A stretch of DNA of 64,000 nucleotides from Sphingobacterium sp. PCS056. GTDB lineage: Bacteria > Bacteroidota > Bacteroidia > Sphingobacteriales > Sphingobacteriaceae. The stretch spans positions 1,364,001 through 1,428,000 of the forward strand of contig NZ_CP096883.1 of the NCBI RefSeq assembly GCF_023273895.1. Direction: 5' to 3'. Shown here in pieces: positions 61,079 to 64,000 of the stretch (the first letter of the stretch is position 1; every line of letters begins with the position of its first letter). The translations under genes and the position numbers were made by a program. The notes under the pieces were generated by a model. That model worked only from the letters and a program-made list of their open reading frames with translations, was not told the DNA's origin and did no database searches.

Positions 61079-64000
61079 TTTTATACTTCTATTTCTGATC
61101 TACCAAAGTGGTTTTGCACAGAGTAGATATTATGGTAAGGTCGTGGATTCTCTAGGAAATCCGATTTCACAGGTATCGATCTTGTTGAAGTCTAATCAAA
61201 AATTTTACCGATCTGACGAGAATGGATCTTTTGTTATTCCTGCTGAATCAAATAAGACATTAGCAAGAATTTCGAGGCTTGGATATTTGACCCAAGAAGT
61301 GGTATTGGATGCAGAAAGAAATGATGCAGTGTATATGATGTTTCCAAGTAATAATATTCTGGACGAGGTAGAAATTGTAAATACAGGGTATCAAAGCTTG
61401 AATAAAGAACGGTCAACAGGTAGTTTTTCCTTAATCGATAGTACTAAATTGGAGACCCGAATATCTACCAATATTTTGGAGAAGCTAGAATATCTGGCTC
61501 CTGGCTTGCAATTTGATAATCGGACTGGCACTCCCAGTATCAATATCAGAGGTACAAATACATTTATTGATCTACTCACCCAACCTTTGATTATCGTAGA
61601 TAATTTTCCATATTCTGGTGACATAGCCAATATTAATCCCAACGATGTTGAATCCGTCACATTACTAAAAGATGCTTCTGCTGCGTCGATTTGGGGGGCA
61701 AGGGCAGGTAATGGAGTTATTGTTATTAACCTCAAAAAGAATACAAGAGGAAGTAGCCACCTGGATTATAGTAGCAGTTTTGTAATAGGAGGGAAGCCGG
61801 ATCTTTTCTACCAGCGACCTATAGCATCAACGGATTTTGTAGATGTTGAGATCATGCTATTTGAAAAGGGGTTCTATAAAAATGCTTTAAATAGCGCAAG
61901 TAAAAAAAGACTCATCTTTTCACCTGTAGTGTCCTTATTGGATCTAGAGTCCAAGGGATTGATATCGCGCAAGGAAGTAGAGGATAGGATAGGTCTATTT
62001 AGACATAAAGATTATCGAAACGACATGTTGGATTATATGTTTAGAACTTCATTTAATCAGCAACATCATCTGGGATATAATTTTGCCACCAAGAGTTTTT
62101 CGAATCGTACAGCGGTCGGATTTGATAAGAAATATGAAACACAAATAGTCAATAACAGCGAAAGGTTTTCTTTACAGTCCAGCAATAATTTTAAAATCTC
62201 CGATAAAATTCAAATACAAAATACGATTCAATGGTCTAGCCAAATTAAACGGTCTAGTTCGGGAAACCTTAATTATCCGATCATGCCCCAAGGTGGAAAG
62301 GCAGTTTTGTATCCTTACGCTGAGCTTGCTACAGAGACAGGAGAGGCGCTAGCTATTCCTTATATTTATAATTTAGATTATATACAGAATTTAAACAACA
62401 CTGGATTATTAGACTGGACTTTTAAGCCGATTGAAGATTTTAAAAAGAGTAAATCCAATAATACAACCAACGGATTATCTTTAAATGCAGCTATAACTTA
62501 TAAGCCTGTGTCGTTTTTGAAAATAGAAGGTCTTTATAATTATGAAAATCAACAAAATGAATTTAAGTCTTTATACGGTGAAGACTCCTTTTATGCCCGT
62601 AATATAATTAATAGATTTACCCAGATTAAAAATAATGCAATCACTCGTATTGTGCCTCTGGGTGGTATTATGAGTACGAATCATAGGCGTATGCTTGCAA
62701 ATAAAGGAAGACTACAGGTTGTATTTGACTACAATCTGTGGGATGATTGGATGATCAATTTATTTGCAGGTGCAGAAATTAGTGATTTGCAAACAGGAGT
62801 TCAGGCCAATACGTATTATGGTTATAACCAAAAATTGCTGTCTACGGTACAGATTGATCCCATCAATACCTATCCAGTTTATGATGGGTTGTCTTCCAAC
62901 TCGAAGATTCCAAGTTCATCAGGTTTTGGAAAATTGACGACAAGATTCGTATCGCTTTTCTCAAATGGAGCGGTAAGCTATAAAAATAAGTACTTTATTA
63001 ACTTTTCTTTAAGAAGAGATGCATCCAATAATTTTGGAGTACATACGAATCAGCGATGGAAACCGCTATGGTCCTCTGGTCTTGCTTGGGCCTTGAATCA
63101 AGAGTCTTTTTTTAAGGACAAGGATTGGATTAACCTGCTAAAAATTCGTACGACAGTAGGCCATTCTGGTAATATTGGTGGCGCATCCACGACCTTACCC
63201 ACTATTTACTATCAAAACAGCTCTGGATATGGATTATCAAACTGGCGTCGAGCTAATGTCAATTCCTTGCCGAATCCCTATTTAAAGTGGGAAGACGTAA
63301 GAATGATTAATTTAGCTTTGGACTTCTCATTGTTAAATAATAATCTTTCAGGGAGTATTGAAATTTATCAAAAGAAGGCGACCGATCTATTGGCTAATGA
63401 TCCACTGGATTATACTTACGGAGCTGGTACCATTATGCGCAATGTTGGAGAATCTGTAGGTAAAGGCGTGGATGTTAATCTGGCAGGGAAATACAAAGTC
63501 ACGAATGACGTCAGAATCTCTACGGATTTACTGTTTTCCTATAATACAGATAAAGTGACCAAATTTAGCGGAACGAATGGTGGGGCACAGTATTATATAT
63601 CTGGTAAAGGAGGAAGTTTAATGCCATTGGAAGGCTATTCACTATACCCCGTCTTTTCCTATCATTTTGAAGGTTTAGACCCCAAAACAGGGGATCCCCT
63701 CGGACATCTTAATGGCGAAACAAGTAAGGATTATGCAAATCTGCTAAATGTATCTACAGACGAGCTGATTTACCATGGTAATGGACTTCCAAAATATTAT
63801 GGGTCATTTAGACCGACATTCTTCTGGAAAGCTTTTCAAGCATCAGTTAACGTAGTATATAAAATGGATTATTATTTACAGAAGGAAACCATCCGCTATT
63901 CTTCTTTATTTAATTCTTGGACCGGACATGCGGACTTTGCTTTAAGATGGCAGAATTCGGGAGACGAGAAGAGGACAACTGTACCATCTTTACTGTATCC
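61062..64000 (+). CDS. SusC/RagA-type TonB-dependent outer-membrane receptor (3' end off window)
   Basis: The frame is open from the ATG at 61062 to the window end (about 979 residues). After the signal peptide (LINFILLFLIYQSGFAQ) comes a carboxypeptidase-like regulatory domain (YYGKVVDSLGNPISQVSILL). Then the plug: SINIRGTNTFI, PLIIVDNFPYSGDIANINP and VTLLKDASAASIWGARAGNGVIVI. The last is the SusC signature. The rest is barrel strands. It imports a nutrient with a SusD partner, expected just beyond the edge. Confidence 0.93.
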   Translation, partial: MKTLINFILLFLIYQSGFAQSRYYGKVVDSLGNPISQVSILLKSNQKFYRSDENGSFVIPAESNKTLARISRLGYLTQEVVLDAERNDAVYMMFPSNNILDEVEIVNTGYQSLNKERSTGSFSLIDSTKLETRISTNILEKLEYLAPGLQFDNRTGTPSINIRGTNTFIDLLTQPLIIVDNFPYSGDIANINPNDVESVTLLKDASAASIWGARAGNGVIVINLKKNTRGSSHLDYSSSFVIGGKPDLFYQRPIASTDFVDVEIMLFEKGFYKNALNSASKKRLIFSPVVSLLDLESKGLISRKEVEDRIGLFRHKDYRNDMLDYMFRTSFNQQHHLGYNFATKSFSNRTAVGFDKKYETQIVNNSERFSLQSSNNFKISDKIQIQNTIQWSSQIKRSSSGNLNYPIMPQGGKAVLYPYAELATETGEALAIPYIYNLDYIQNLNNTGLLDWTFKPIEDFKKSKSNNTTNGLSLNAAITYKPVSFLKIEGLYNYENQQNEFKSLYGEDSFYARNIINRFTQIKNNAITRIVPLGGIMSTNHRRMLANKGRLQVVFDYNLWDDWMINLFAGAEISDLQTGVQANTYYGYNQKLLSTVQIDPINTYPVYDGLSSNSKIPSSSGFGKLTTRFVSLFSNGAVSYKNKYFINFSLRRDASNNFGVHTNQRWKPLWSSGLAWALNQESFFKDKDWINLLKIRTTVGHSGNIGGASTTLPTIYYQNSSGYGLSNWRRANVNSLPNPYLKWEDVRMINLALDFSLLNNNLSGSIEIYQKKATDLLANDPLDYTYGAGTIMRNVGESVGKGVDVNLAGKYKVTNDVRISTDLLFSYNTDKVTKFSGTNGGAQYYISGKGGSLMPLEGYSLYPVFSYHFEGLDPKTGDPLGHLNGETSKDYANLLNVSTDELIYHGNGLPKYYGSFRPTFFWKAFQASVNVVYKMDYYLQKETIRYSSLFNSWTGHADFALRWQNSGDEKRTTVPSLLY

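Overview
The window comes from a low-GC Bacteroidota chromosome, most likely Sphingobacterium or another Sphingobacteriaceae. The evidence is a SusC/RagA receptor, GldK and GldN homologues, many TAnnTTTG-type promoter boxes, few Shine-Dalgarno sites and A+T-rich codon use. No tRNA, rRNA, CRISPR array or insertion sequence was seen. Family names below come from reading motifs by eye; no database was searched.

Left edge (1-2.4 kb): the start of a minus-strand 7TM-DISM sensor and two diverged paralogous small membrane-anchored proteins. Polysaccharide region 1 (2.5-24.6 kb): dTDP-rhamnose genes rmlB, rmlC, rmlD and rmlA. Blocks of GTNAC-type short repeats separate them, and a four-helix-bundle gene sits between rmlD and rmlA. 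Then come a large SLBB export protein, a Wzz-like protein, an ABC exporter (Wzm/Wzt) and a run of glycosyltransferases with an EpsG-like polymerase.

Connector (24.6-28.5 kb): a promoter-leader-terminator segment, a sugar epimerase, gmd, a 3' remnant of a second epimerase, and a winged-helix regulator. Polysaccharide region 2 (28.5-49.2 kb): enzymes for UDP-GalNAcA and UDP-GalA, homologues of both MurA and MurB, a Wzx flippase, a Wzy-like polymerase, transferases, a PaaK/CapK gene broken at an A8 run, a beta-helix protein, a WecA-like initiating transferase, a Wza lipoprotein and a Wzc tyrosine kinase, ended by a strong terminator. The region could make a rhamnose- and uronate-containing polymer, possibly with a lactyl-ether (muramic-type) sugar.

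Accessory region (49.4-60.4 kb): a minus-strand nucleotidyltransferase-like gene, a barrel protein, gldK directly followed by gldN with no gldL or gldM, and then an unstable minus-strand area. That area holds a GHKL-type ATPase plus STAS-like pair, an ORF6N gene between two perfect 120-bp direct repeats, and at least seven whole or broken copies of a gene family ending in GDGERPVIG. Several hairpin-forming intergenic segments follow. Right edge (60.4-64 kb): a TlpA-like thioredoxin and the 5' part of a SusC-type receptor.
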